Assembly (NCBI GenBank): GCA_025998735.1
Contig: BNWJ01000094.1
Location: forward strand, 1 to 5,391
Origin: Alphaproteobacteria bacterium
Lineage (GTDB): Bacteria > Pseudomonadota > Alphaproteobacteria > UBA3830
Direction: 5' to 3'
DNA: 5,391 bases
A program made the position numbers and the translations under genes. How positions within the stretch are numbered: position 1 is the stretch's first letter; each line of letters opens with the position of its first letter. Positions 1-5,391 of the stretch are shown piece by piece. The notes beneath the pieces are model-generated. The model saw only the letters and a program-made list of their open reading frames with translations, was not told the DNA's origin and ran no database searches.

Positions 1-1
1 T

Positions 2-229
2 GTGATTTTGGCGATTTTTAACGTTTTTGTGGGAAAATGGCATCTGGTGGAAGAGGTCCTGCGTGCATCGGGAAATCCCAAAACTCGAAAATTTCAGGGT
101 TTCTACAAACTGCTGGGGTGGCAAGGATCAAATCTGAAGACAAATTATAATTCTTGTTTTGCGCAAACCGGCATGCGTTATACAAAGCAGTTTCCCAAAA
201 GACCATCTCACAAAGTGCATATCCAATAA
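2..229 (+). CDS. Possible 3' end of an unrecognised gene (partial at left edge)
   Basis: This frame is open from the first bases of the window to a TAA at 227-229 and encodes up to 75 residues. It begins with a GTG at base 2, but that codon touches the edge, so the true start is probably outside. I recognise no family. The first ten residues are hydrophobic (ILAIFNVFVG), followed by a mixed, lysine-rich stretch with aromatic residues and no clear motif. An A/T hairpin begins on the last base of the stop codon, as expected at the end of a real gene. Against it, an overlapping minus-strand frame (18-206) is equally open, and short open frames occur by chance. Treat it as a hypothetical partial gene. 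Confidence 0.25.
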   Translation: MILAIFNVFVGKWHLVEEVLRASGNPKTRKFQGFYKLLGWQGSNLKTNYNSCFAQTGMRYTKQFPKRPSHKVHIQ

Positions 230-248
230 AAAAACAAAAATGTTTTTT
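229..248 (+). terminator. A/T-rich hairpin after the left-edge ORF
   Basis: Bases 229-236 (AAAAAACA) pair perfectly with 241-248 (TGTTTTTT) around a four-A loop. The 3' arm supplies the T run on the plus strand, and the mirror arm supplies one on the minus strand, so it could stop transcripts in either direction. The stem has only one G:C pair and would be weak as an intrinsic terminator. Its position at the stop codon of the left-edge ORF is the main support. Confidence 0.3.
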
Positions 249-364
249 GCAAAACTATTTTGTGCCAATGTCATCTGCACAACGGGCGATGTCAATCCAT
301 TGTTTTTGCTCGAATATTCTCGATCTATTTTGTATAAAATTTATCCTAAGGGGCCCTAAATTAC

Positions 365-393
365 TTGACAAGCGGTTTGTTTTGGAGTACTAT
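365..393 (+). promoter_or_regulatory. Sigma70-type promoter for the secreted repeat protein
   Basis: A perfect TTGACA -35 box (365-370) is separated by 17 bases from a TACTAT -10 box (388-393). Transcription would start near base 400, giving a leader of about 30 bases before the ATG at 430. No operator-like palindrome overlaps it. The near-consensus boxes suggest strong, largely constitutive expression (inference). Confidence 0.75.
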
Positions 394-429
394 ATCTCTA
401 ACGTGTTTTTTTTGCAATGGAGAAGAGAA

Positions 430-2055
430 ATGAAGAAGCTAATATATAGCGCTTGTGTAATGACGTTGATGTCATCACATATGTCAGATGTGCATGCCGT
501 TGTGCCGGCGATGGTGCCGCCCACTGCACAGCAAATTAGAAATGATGTACAGGCACGGCTGCGGCGGCTGGAAGCACCGCCGCGAAGGATAGCGACCGCT
601 GAGATCGCTAGGAGAGATGCGACAATTAAAGCTGTTTCGGAGACAGCTAAGAAAGATGCAGCGGTTAAAGCCACGACTGAGAAAGCAATGAAAGATGCAG
701 TAATTAAAGCTGCAGCAGAGAAGGCTAGAAAAGACGCAGCAATTAAAGCTGCCGTAGATAATGTTTGGAGAAATTATTCTGTTGATAATGGGTACGCCAA
801 TGATTGCAGACGCCTGGCGTTCGCTTTGGACAATCATCAAAGAGCTAGGCGGGGCGAAATGTGCCTCTATTCTTATCACGACATTGGTTCTGAGAATAGG
901 ATCGATTTTTGGGGTAGGAGAGAAATCTTTATCGGTGATGCCGCGCTTGAAGAAAGAGCAATTCGTGGTAGCATGAGTCTTTTGGATATTGTAGCTGGCC
1001 CTGGTGGTTGTGGTGGAAGTTGGACTGATGCTGTGCGTTATTTGCTAGACCGTAACCATATGTCGGATATGGATGGATTCGGTAATCTTGCCGCTATAGA
1101 TGCGTTATATGGTATAGCTAGAGACCTTGCGAAATTTTGCTGCTTTTCTAGTGGGGTTCAAACCCTGAGAATGCTTTATGAAAGTTGCGATCCAAATGGT
1201 TACCATGCTGACGTTCAGAAGGTTGGTATGATTTTTATGGTGCGCATTGTAGTCTTGGGGTACTTCTTCAATGGTAAGGTAAAAGATGGAGACCGCTATG
1301 TGCCATCTCCGTTCGCATCGCCTGCTCCAGGAGAGCCTAACAGATTAGTGGTACCTACGTTCCTAAGGCTAATGGGATCACCACAGATGGCGAGTGCTCT
1401 GGCTACGGCACCAACACCAATGGTAAAACGACGGGTACAGAAACAGCCAACAGTGCGACAAAACCCGGGATCAGCAGATAGTGGCTCTGTTGGTACTTTT
1501 TGGGGAGACTACACTCTTGAAGGAAACGATTCTGAAATGTGGTGCATCGATCTTGCTTTAGCTATGACCAACAATAGGTTGAGTGGTAGGCACATTCCTG
1601 CTGGCGCTGTACGCATCAGAATAAATAACGCAGAGCTTCAAAATCAGGTGTTGAATGCATGTACGATACTTCTGCGAACCGTCGTTGGAGATTGTGACGG
1701 AAGTTGGACTAAAACTGTTAGTTATTTGATGAATCCTGAACATTCCGCTGAACGAGATATGTTGAATCTGGCTGCCGGACATTTGGCTTCCTACTGCTAT
1801 ACGAGTAATGATCAGGAATTAAGAAAGCTATATGATGGTTATAATCCGAATCTTTTTTTTGATAGTCCAGAGCGAGCACTCCGATATGGGGTGGCAACGA
1901 TTTTCATGCTTCGCACGGGACTTGTGGGGCATATTTTCCGAGATTTAAATGCACAACCAAATACGTTACCGGAGCAACTACCTACGTTACGACATCTAAT
2001 GGAGTCAGAACAGATGGTACGTGCTGTTGATGCTACTGTCGCGCAATATCATTGA
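430..2055 (+). CDS. Predicted secreted protein with a tandem-repeat helix and a duplicated novel domain
   Basis: This 541-residue protein belongs to no family I recognise. The frame is open upstream to 154, but ATG 430 is preferred: GGAG at 419-422 lies 7 bases upstream, the promoter at 365-393 would exclude earlier starts, and only this start begins with a signal peptide. Residues 1-23 are MKK, a short hydrophobic core and a VHA cleavage site, so export through Sec is likely. Residues 60-111 are four 13-residue Lys/Ala-rich repeats, probably a long helix or coiled coil. Residues 113-327 and 358-537 are two diverged copies of one domain, joined by a basic, Pro/Gln-containing linker. Both copies share a W-x-x-Y start, a C-x-G-S-W-T motif (C194, C422), NLAA, LRxLY, IFMxR and a C-terminal SxQM. 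Three cysteines are conserved between copies (C126/C372, C194/C422, C237/C456), consistent with disulfides outside the cytoplasm. There are no clear membrane segments after the signal peptide and no lipobox. It has its own promoter and is not part of the proS operon. It could be periplasmic or a host-directed secreted protein; the function is unknown. Confidence 0.88.
   Translation: MKKLIYSACVMTLMSSHMSDVHAVVPAMVPPTAQQIRNDVQARLRRLEAPPRRIATAEIARRDATIKAVSETAKKDAAVKATTEKAMKDAVIKAAAEKARKDAAIKAAVDNVWRNYSVDNGYANDCRRLAFALDNHQRARRGEMCLYSYHDIGSENRIDFWGRREIFIGDAALEERAIRGSMSLLDIVAGPGGCGGSWTDAVRYLLDRNHMSDMDGFGNLAAIDALYGIARDLAKFCCFSSGVQTLRMLYESCDPNGYHADVQKVGMIFMVRIVVLGYFFNGKVKDGDRYVPSPFASPAPGEPNRLVVPTFLRLMGSPQMASALATAPTPMVKRRVQKQPTVRQNPGSADSGSVGTFWGDYTLEGNDSEMWCIDLALAMTNNRLSGRHIPAGAVRIRINNAELQNQVLNACTILLRTVVGDCDGSWTKTVSYLMNPEHSAERDMLNLAAGHLASYCYTSNDQELRKLYDGYNPNLFFDSPERALRYGVATIFMLRTGLVGHIFRDLNAQPNTLPEQLPTLRHLMESEQMVRAVDATVAQYH
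607..762 (+). repeat. Four in-frame 39-bp tandem repeats (13-residue units)
   Basis: Four consecutive 39-bp units begin at 607, 646, 685 and 724. Each encodes a unit of the form A-x-[KR]-D-A-x-[IV]-K-A-x-x-[ED]-[TKN], for example ARRDATIKAVSET and ARKDAAIKAAVDN. The core AAAGATGCA / ATTAAAGCT is well kept at the DNA level, while the ends have drifted. The alternating Lys/Arg, Asp and Ala pattern predicts an amphipathic helix between the signal peptide and the first globular domain, probably a stalk or spacer. Copy number could vary between strains by slippage. Confidence 0.85.
766..1410 (+). repeat. Domain copy A of the duplicated unknown domain
   Basis: This stretch encodes residues 113-327. 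It matches copy B (residues 358-537) in order: WRNYSV, C126, C194-GGSWT with VRYLL, NLAA, C237, LRMLY, DPN, IFMVR, VLGYFF and a final LMGSPQM. Compared with B it carries about 17 extra residues between the first and second conserved cysteines, nine after NLAA (IDALYGIAR), and a proline-rich insertion before the last helix. The identical 12-mer GGAAGTTGGACT in both copies (1014-1025 and 1699-1710) supports descent by duplication. Confidence 0.8.
1501..2040 (+). repeat. Domain copy B of the duplicated unknown domain
   Basis: This stretch encodes residues 358-537, the more compact copy: WGDYTL, C372, C422-DGSWT with VSYLM, NLAA, C456, LRKLY, NPN, IFMLR, LVGHIF and LMESEQM. The last block is still similar at DNA level to copy A: 17 of 21 bases match between the segment starting TAATGG near 1370 and that near 1998. 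The rest has diverged a good deal, so the duplication is not recent, or the copies have been selected for different partners. Confidence 0.8.
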
Positions 2056-2077
2056 CCGCGAGTGCATATACTCCCAA

Positions 2078-2100
2078 GGCCATTCGAAAACGGAATGGTC
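2078..2100 (+). terminator. Hairpin between the secreted-protein gene and proS
   Basis: GGCCATTC (2078-2085) pairs with GAATGGTC (2093-2100), eight pairs including one G:U, around a seven-base loop. CCA/TGG can extend the stem after one mismatch. It lies 23 bases after the TGA at 2053-2055 and before the next promoter, the right place to end the first transcript. It lacks a clear T run on the plus strand, so it may act only weakly or with Rho. Confidence 0.4.
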
Positions 2101-2140
2101 CTGGTTGCGCGTTTCATCGGAAATCACGTCATTCGTATGC

Positions 2141-2169
2141 TTGTTTTTCCATATGAAATGGCCTACAAT
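2141..2169 (+). promoter_or_regulatory. Sigma70-type promoter for proS and the permease gene
   Basis: TTGTTT (2141-2146) and TACAAT (2164-2169) are spaced by exactly 17 bases. The predicted transcription start is near 2176, leaving a leader of about 18 bases before the ATG at 2194. This short leader contains the ribosome-binding site AGAGG (2181-2185), and leaves no room for a riboswitch or T-box. It also argues against any translation start upstream of 2194. Confidence 0.65.
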
Positions 2170-2193
2170 CCCACTGTTTTAGAGGTGAATAAT

Positions 2194-3498
2194 ATGCTGT
2201 TTTCCAAGTTTTTTGCTCCAACATCGAAGGATATCCCGGCCGACGCGAAAATTGCGTCACACATACTGATGCTGAGGGCCGGAATGATATCTCAGGCTGC
2301 GTCCGGCATATACTATTGGCTTCCTCTGGCGGTCAGAGTTATGGAAAAGATCTCGAAAATCATATGTGAGGAGCAGGATCGCATTGGTTCCCAGAAGGTT
2401 CTATTCACCACCATACAACCGGCTGATTTATGGATCGAGAGCGGCAGATACGAAGCATACGGAAAAGAAATGCTGCGCCTAAAGGATCGCAAAGACGGCG
2501 ATTTCCTCTACAGCCCGACAAACGAAGAGCAGGCCACGGATGTCTTCAGAAAATACGTAAAAAGTTACCGAGGTATGCCGCTATGTCTCTACCAGATTCA
2601 TTGGAAATTCCGGGACGAAATTCGTCCGAGATTCGGCGTTATGCGCGGGCGTGAATTCCTCATGAAAGACGCCTATTCATTTGATATAAATTTCGAGGGT
2701 GCGACAGCAACATACATGCAGATGTTTCGAGCGTACATAAAGACATTCCGGCGAATGGGACTGACCCCGATTCCAGTGCAAGCGGATCCAGGAGCCATTG
2801 GCGGAAACATGAGTCACGAATTTCAGATATTGGCCGAAACCGGAGAAAGCACTCTGTACTACGACAAAAAGCTGTCCAGCGCCTCCGACGAGGAGCTGGC
2901 GACAATATTTGCCGTTGCCGATGAAAAATACAATCCGGAAACGTGTCCAATTCCCGAAAACGAGCTTATGGTTTCAAAGGGCATCGAAGTCGGTCATATT
3001 TTCTACTTCGGCACCAAGTATTCTCAGTCAATGAACGTCTTCGTGCTGGACGAAAACGGGAATAAGGTGTATCCGGAGATGGGATCCTACGGCATTGGCG
3101 TATCAAGGTTAATTGCGGCCATAATAGAGTCGTCCCACGATGATCGGGGAATCATTTGGCCCGAAGCGGTCGCTCCGTTTGATGTGACCATATTGAATTT
3201 GCATCCGAAAAACGATAAGTGCCGGGAAGTAGCGCAGCGCATTTACAACGCCCTTAATAACGGCTGCATCTGCTCGGCGAAGATCTGTTTTCCGTCATTT
3301 TCCACCAAAGAAGCACTATACGACGATCGTGACATCACCGTTGGCGAAAAATTAGCCGATGCGGATCTCATTGGTATTCCGTGGCAGATAATAATAGGCG
3401 AGAAAAAGACCAAAAATAATCTGGTCGAGCTCAAAAACAGAAAAACCGGAGAAATAAAAGAAATGTCTCCAGAGGAAGCCATCGGGAGATTCCAGTAA
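2194..3498 (+). CDS. proS: Prolyl-tRNA synthetase, short alphaproteobacterial type
   Basis: This cytoplasmic enzyme charges tRNA-Pro with proline using ATP (class II synthetase). The open frame reaches up to 2062, but ATG 2194 is chosen because AGAGG lies 8 bases upstream, the promoter ends at 2169, and MLFSKFFAPTSKDIP is the normal family N-terminus. Residues 24-55 hold motif 1 (LRAGMISQAASGIYYWLP). Residues 109-112 are TNEE. Motif 2 covers about 136-160, with R140 in KFRDE followed by RPRFGVMRGREF. Motif 3 is GSYGIGVSR at 297-305. The anticodon-binding domain runs from about 328 to the end and includes LYDDRD and ADADLIGIPWQ. At 434 residues it lacks the roughly 180-residue editing insertion found between motifs 2 and 3 in E. 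coli-type enzymes, so Ala-tRNA-Pro would need a separate trans-editing protein. In the anticodon domain ITVGEKLAD replaces the usual ERPGxKFAD. All catalytic motifs are intact, so the gene looks functional. Confidence 0.96.
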   Translation: MLFSKFFAPTSKDIPADAKIASHILMLRAGMISQAASGIYYWLPLAVRVMEKISKIICEEQDRIGSQKVLFTTIQPADLWIESGRYEAYGKEMLRLKDRKDGDFLYSPTNEEQATDVFRKYVKSYRGMPLCLYQIHWKFRDEIRPRFGVMRGREFLMKDAYSFDINFEGATATYMQMFRAYIKTFRRMGLTPIPVQADPGAIGGNMSHEFQILAETGESTLYYDKKLSSASDEELATIFAVADEKYNPETCPIPENELMVSKGIEVGHIFYFGTKYSQSMNVFVLDENGNKVYPEMGSYGIGVSRLIAAIIESSHDDRGIIWPEAVAPFDVTILNLHPKNDKCREVAQRIYNALNNGCICSAKICFPSFSTKEALYDDRDITVGEKLADADLIGIPWQIIIGEKKTKNNLVELKNRKTGEIKEMSPEEAIGRFQ

Positions 3499-3500
3499 AG

Positions 3501-4739
3501 GTGTTTAAAACCGAGCTACTAATCGCCTGGCGATATATAAAATCCAATCGGCGCGAGAAGTTTATTTCCGCCATTGCAACTTTTTCGATTATTGGTATAG
3601 CGCTTGGAGTGGCCACTCTGATAATCGTGACCTCCGTAATGAACGGATTTCGCAAGGAATTTACGGAGCGGGTCATTGGCTTCAACGGTCACATTGCCAT
3701 GCATCCGATTGGAAACGCCGTCGATTATCGGGACGTTGTAAAGCAAGTGTCAGCAATTGACGACGTCAGGCAGGTGGTTCCCGTAATCGAAAGGCATGCC
3801 ATTTTGTCTAGTGGAAAAAACGTCAGCGGCTCTCTCTGCCACGGCATTTCCAAGCAAGATCTGGGGCAGATGAAGCTCATCGCCGGCAATATCCAGAAGG
3901 GAAATTTGGACGATTTCTCCACAGAGGACAGCATCGTCGTTGGTGAATCTCTGGCAAACAACTCTGAGCTATTCATCGGCGACGATGTCGTAATCATGGT
4001 GCCGGAATTGGATGAAACGGGAGTTGGATTTGTACCGCGAAAAAAGACTTTTAAGCTTGCGGCTACGTTTAAATCCGGAATGCATGAATATGATAAGTCG
4101 GTGTTTTTCATTCCGCTGGAAATGTCCCAAAAGCTGTTCAAAATGCATGGGCGCGTGGACACCATTTCTGTTTTTGCAAATGATCCCCTGAGAATATTGG
4201 ACGTGAAAACGCAAATAGAAGAGAAATTCTCCGATAATTTTCGCATAAAAGACTGGCAGAACAGCAACAGCGCCTTCATGAAAGCTGTGGAAATCGAGAG
4301 AAATGTCATGTTTCTCATATTGACGCTCATAATCCTAGTGGCCAGCTTCAATATAATCTCTTGCATGATCATGCTGGTGAAGGACAAGGAAAAGGACATC
4401 GCCATTCTCAGAACCATTGGACTAGCGAGGGCGTCGGTTTCCCGCATATTTTTCATGACCGGAGCGTTCGTGGGAGTCTCCGGCACCATTATCGGCACCA
4501 TTCTCGGACTGTTGTTCTCTCTGAATATCCAGAAAATACAGGCGTTTCTGGAAAGCTTCACAGATATGCAGCTTTTTGCGCCGGAAGTCTATTTCCTGAC
4601 GCATCTGCCATCGCTCCTGCGTCCGGTCGATGTCCTGATAACGGTAATCGTTTCGCTGCTGCTGTCCTGCTTATCCACATTGTATCCATCCAAGAAAGCT
4701 AGCCGCCTCAATCCCGTAGAAATACTGAGATACGCGTAG
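3501..4739 (+). CDS. Lipoprotein-releasing ABC transporter permease (LolC/LolE family)
   Basis: This 412-residue inner-membrane permease belongs to the Lol system, which extracts outer-membrane lipoproteins from the inner membrane and passes them to LolA, powered by the ATPase LolD. The N-terminus (IAWRYIKSNRREKFIS, then ALGVATLIIVTSVMNGFR) is typical. Four membrane segments are predicted near residues 24-46, 268-293, 316-342 and 376-396, with a large periplasmic domain at about 50-265 between the first two. The C-terminal FtsX-type region includes KDKEKDIAILRTIG, the cytoplasmic coupling stretch, and ends PSKKASRLNPVEILRYA. Length is normal for the family. GTG 3501 is the only sensible start: the next ATG lies inside the first membrane segment. 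It begins two bases after the proS stop, with GGGAG (3484-3488) inside proS, so translation is probably coupled. LolC and LolE cannot be separated here; alphaproteobacteria commonly have one permease serving both roles. No lolD follows in this window. Confidence 0.93.
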   Translation: MFKTELLIAWRYIKSNRREKFISAIATFSIIGIALGVATLIIVTSVMNGFRKEFTERVIGFNGHIAMHPIGNAVDYRDVVKQVSAIDDVRQVVPVIERHAILSSGKNVSGSLCHGISKQDLGQMKLIAGNIQKGNLDDFSTEDSIVVGESLANNSELFIGDDVVIMVPELDETGVGFVPRKKTFKLAATFKSGMHEYDKSVFFIPLEMSQKLFKMHGRVDTISVFANDPLRILDVKTQIEEKFSDNFRIKDWQNSNSAFMKAVEIERNVMFLILTLIILVASFNIISCMIMLVKDKEKDIAILRTIGLARASVSRIFFMTGAFVGVSGTIIGTILGLLFSLNIQKIQAFLESFTDMQLFAPEVYFLTHLPSLLRPVDVLITVIVSLLLSCLSTLYPSKKASRLNPVEILRYA

Positions 4740-4773
4740 CTGCGAACCTGATTGTGGGAGGCAAGTTCGCAGC
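4739..4773 (+). terminator. Perfect 9-bp inverted repeat at the permease stop codon
   Basis: GCTGCGAAC (4739-4747) and GTTCGCAGC (4765-4773) are perfect complements around a 17-base loop, and the first base is the last base of the TAG stop. The stem would end the proS-permease transcript or protect its 3' end. No T run follows directly; the nearest T-rich stretch (TTATTTTGCTT) starts about 13 bases later. It is therefore not a classic intrinsic terminator. Confidence 0.45.
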
Positions 4774-4894
4774 AGTTGGAAGAGGTTATTTTGCTTCTGC
4801 CAGATGACACTCGGCGTGTGGGCATCGGAGGAGAAGCAGCTTCTTCTTGCGCTACGTTCTAGCAGGAAGCTGCGTTGTTCGTTGAAATAGCATG
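4740..4894. other. Non-coding, hairpin-rich gap where lolD would be expected
   Basis: No frame on either strand carries a start, ribosome-binding site and recognisable protein here. No Walker A, ABC signature or Walker B remnant of lolD is visible. Besides the hairpins at 4739-4773 and 4836-4873, GAAGC/GCTTC-type words recur near 4794, 4833, 4841 and 4866. One plus-strand frame is open from about 4771 to a TAG near 4859 (…VILLLPDDTRRVGIGG…) but it has no start and matches nothing I know. It may be decayed coding DNA or an IS-associated non-coding end. Confidence 0.4.
4836..4873. repeat. 8-bp inverted repeat with extended imperfect stem
   Basis: GCAGCTTC (4836-4843) and GAAGCTGC (4866-4873) are perfect complements. 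Inside them CTTGC (4846-4850) can pair with GCAG (4862-4865) if one T bulges out, giving a stem of about twelve pairs in all with a loop near GCTACGTTCTA. On the minus strand it lies about 20 bases downstream of the stop codon of the HEAT-like remnant (4895-4897), so it could be that gene's terminator. It lacks a strong T run on either strand. Confidence 0.4.
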
Positions 4895-5041
4895 TTATTT
4901 TCCTTCGTCGAACAGTTTGGGATTCGCTTCCTTAATCTGACCTAAAGCAATGACAACATATTTTCGTACTTCTTCTTCAGTATCGGTTAGCTGCCCCAGC
5001 GTACCAACAATCTCCTGCGCCCAGTTATAGTGAACTCGTTT
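4895..5041 (-). pseudogene. 3' remnant of a HEAT-repeat-like gene, cut by an insertion sequence
   Basis: On the minus strand, 48 codons are open from about 5041 to a TAA at 4897-4895, with no ATG, GTG or TTG start at the beginning. The stretch reads well as protein: NWAQEIVGTLGQLTD, then TEEEVRKYVVIALGQIKEAN, then PKLFDEGK. The pattern of a short acidic turn followed by EVRKYVVIALGQI fits the second helix of a HEAT repeat (compare the general form D-xx-VR-xx-A-xx-ALG-x-I). An in-frame stop (5044-5042) precedes it, and the IS630-type transposase begins 50 bases further on. I infer that the gene's 5' part was separated by the insertion. The coding boundary may lie at the TA near 5026-5029 rather than at 5041. 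The identity as HEAT rests on about one repeat, so it is tentative. Confidence 0.55.
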
Positions 5042-5265
5042 TTAGATCGCGTCATTTTATGGTAATCTGCAAGATATTTTTGTAGGTAGGTACCATGGTA
5101 TATTGTGTGGATTATAAGAAAAGAGTATTGGAGTTTTGGTCAAAGCCAGGCAACACATTAAGGAAAACGGCGGAAGTATTTGGCCTGTCGACCAACACGC
5201 TATCTAACTGGAAGCGTCGCCTGAAGGAAACAGGGAATCTCGAGAATAAGAAGGTTGAGAGCTAA
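5027..5265 (+). mobile_element. Left part of an IS630-family element, truncated
   Basis: The stretch contains the upstream region and the N-terminal helix-turn-helix part of an IS630-type transposase. IS630 elements insert at TA dinucleotides, and the coding of the HEAT-like remnant becomes uncertain around the TA at 5026-5029 (GTTATAGTGAACTC), so the left end is placed near there. That is inference: the right end and its terminal inverted repeat are not in the window, so the border cannot be proven. About 66 bases before the transposase ATG is a normal distance for this family. The right border with the next element lies somewhere between about 5245 and 5285. Confidence 0.5.
5095..5265 (+). 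pseudogene. IS630-family transposase, N-terminal helix-turn-helix only (truncated)
   Basis: The ORF starts at ATG 5095, with GGTAGG (5085-5090) four bases upstream, and ends at TAA 5263-5265 after 56 residues. The sequence opens MVYCVDYKKRVLEFW, followed by a helix-turn-helix at about residues 21-44 (TLRKTAEVFGLSTNTLSNWKRR) and LKETGNLENK. This is the standard start of IS630/COG3415 transposases, which normally continue for 100 or more residues or into a second ORF with a DDE nuclease domain. Here the family-like sequence stops after LENK and a stop follows four codons later. No continuation appears in the other plus frames. It can bind DNA at most; it cannot catalyse transposition. Confidence 0.8.
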
Positions 5266-5284
5266 GCAATTGTTACCAAATAAA

Positions 5285-5389
5285 CTAGAGGTTTTGCTTT
5301 TCTATAGGCGAAATGACATAGTTCCATTCACCGTGAAAATCATCACGGCATATATTAACTGCATTGAATTCGTTATCCGTGACCTTTCG
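5285..5389 (-). CDS. C-terminal end of a probable ISAzo13-family transposase (partial at right edge)
   Basis: On the minus strand a frame runs in from the right edge to a TAG at 5287-5285, giving the last 34 residues of a protein. It reads RKVTDNEFNAVNICRDDF then HGEWNYVISPIEKQNL. The block V-[ST]-D-x-E…A-x-N-I-x-x-x-x-FHGEWNY-x-I-x-P is, as I remember it, the characteristic C-terminus of ISAzo13-type transposases (Rhodopirellula-type DDE domain). The catalytic DDE part lies outside the window. The gene converges on the truncated IS630 transposase, only 19 bases between their stop codons, so this element's end probably broke the IS630 ORF. The plus-strand frame opposite is also open to the edge, but its product resembles nothing. 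The family call is from recall, not a search. Confidence 0.65.
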   Translation of the reverse strand, partial: RKVTDNEFNAVNICRDDFHGEWNYVISPIEKQNL

Positions 5390-5391
5390 TC

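Noticed and set aside
146..151. TATAAT -10-like box
   Set aside because: There is no -35 box at a suitable distance and no gene start directly downstream.
154..429. Upstream in-frame extension of the secreted protein (start at 154)
   Set aside because: It would place the promoter inside the coding region and bury the signal peptide at residue 93. ATG 430 has a good ribosome-binding site.
607..762. CRISPR-like array
   Set aside because: The units are contiguous, in frame and without spacers; they are protein-coding tandem repeats.
2062..2193. Upstream extension of proS (start at 2062)
   Set aside because: It overlaps a hairpin and a well-spaced promoter, and the extra residues are not family-like. 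ATG 2194 gives the normal N-terminus.
3725..4561. Long minus-strand open frame of 278 codons opposite the permease gene
   Set aside because: It is the antisense shadow of a well-recognised gene; its product is low-complexity Ser/Met-rich and matches nothing.
5252..5391. Plus-strand open frame to the right edge that might continue the IS630 transposase by frameshift
   Set aside because: The product does not resemble the second part of an IS630 transposase, and the opposite strand carries the convincing FHGEWNY transposase tail.

Overview
The window looks like a bacterial chromosome segment from an alphaproteobacterium. The evidence is a short prolyl-tRNA synthetase (434 residues, no editing insertion between motifs 2 and 3) followed two bases later by a LolC/LolE-type lipoprotein-release permease, a gene pair typical of alphaproteobacteria. 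The dense insertion-sequence debris and the odd secreted repeat protein fit a host-associated or intracellular lineage (Holosporales or Rickettsiales-like), but that placement is inference.

Layout from left to right. Bases 1-229 hold a possible 3' end of an unrecognised gene, followed at once by an A/T hairpin. Bases 250-364 show nothing I can support. A strong sigma70-type promoter (365-393) drives a 541-residue predicted secreted protein (430-2055). It has a signal peptide, a lysine/alanine-rich stretch of four 13-residue tandem repeats, and two diverged copies of a domain I do not recognise. A hairpin (2078-2100) and a second good promoter (2141-2169) separate it from proS (2194-3498), which is apparently translated together with the permease gene (3501-4739).

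The right end is a graveyard. A 9-bp stem starts on the last base of the permease stop codon. After a non-coding, hairpin-rich gap comes the minus-strand 3' end of a gene with a HEAT-repeat-like sequence (4895 to about 5041), cut by the left end of an IS630-family element. The IS630 transposase (5095-5265) stops right after its helix-turn-helix. Directly behind it, on the minus strand, the C-terminal end of what looks like an ISAzo13-family transposase (5285-5389) enters from the right edge. The simplest reading is an IS inside an IS inside a HEAT-repeat gene.

The usual partner ATPase gene lolD is not found downstream of the permease in this window. The permease must work with a LolD encoded elsewhere. 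The most novel item is the duplicated-domain secreted protein.
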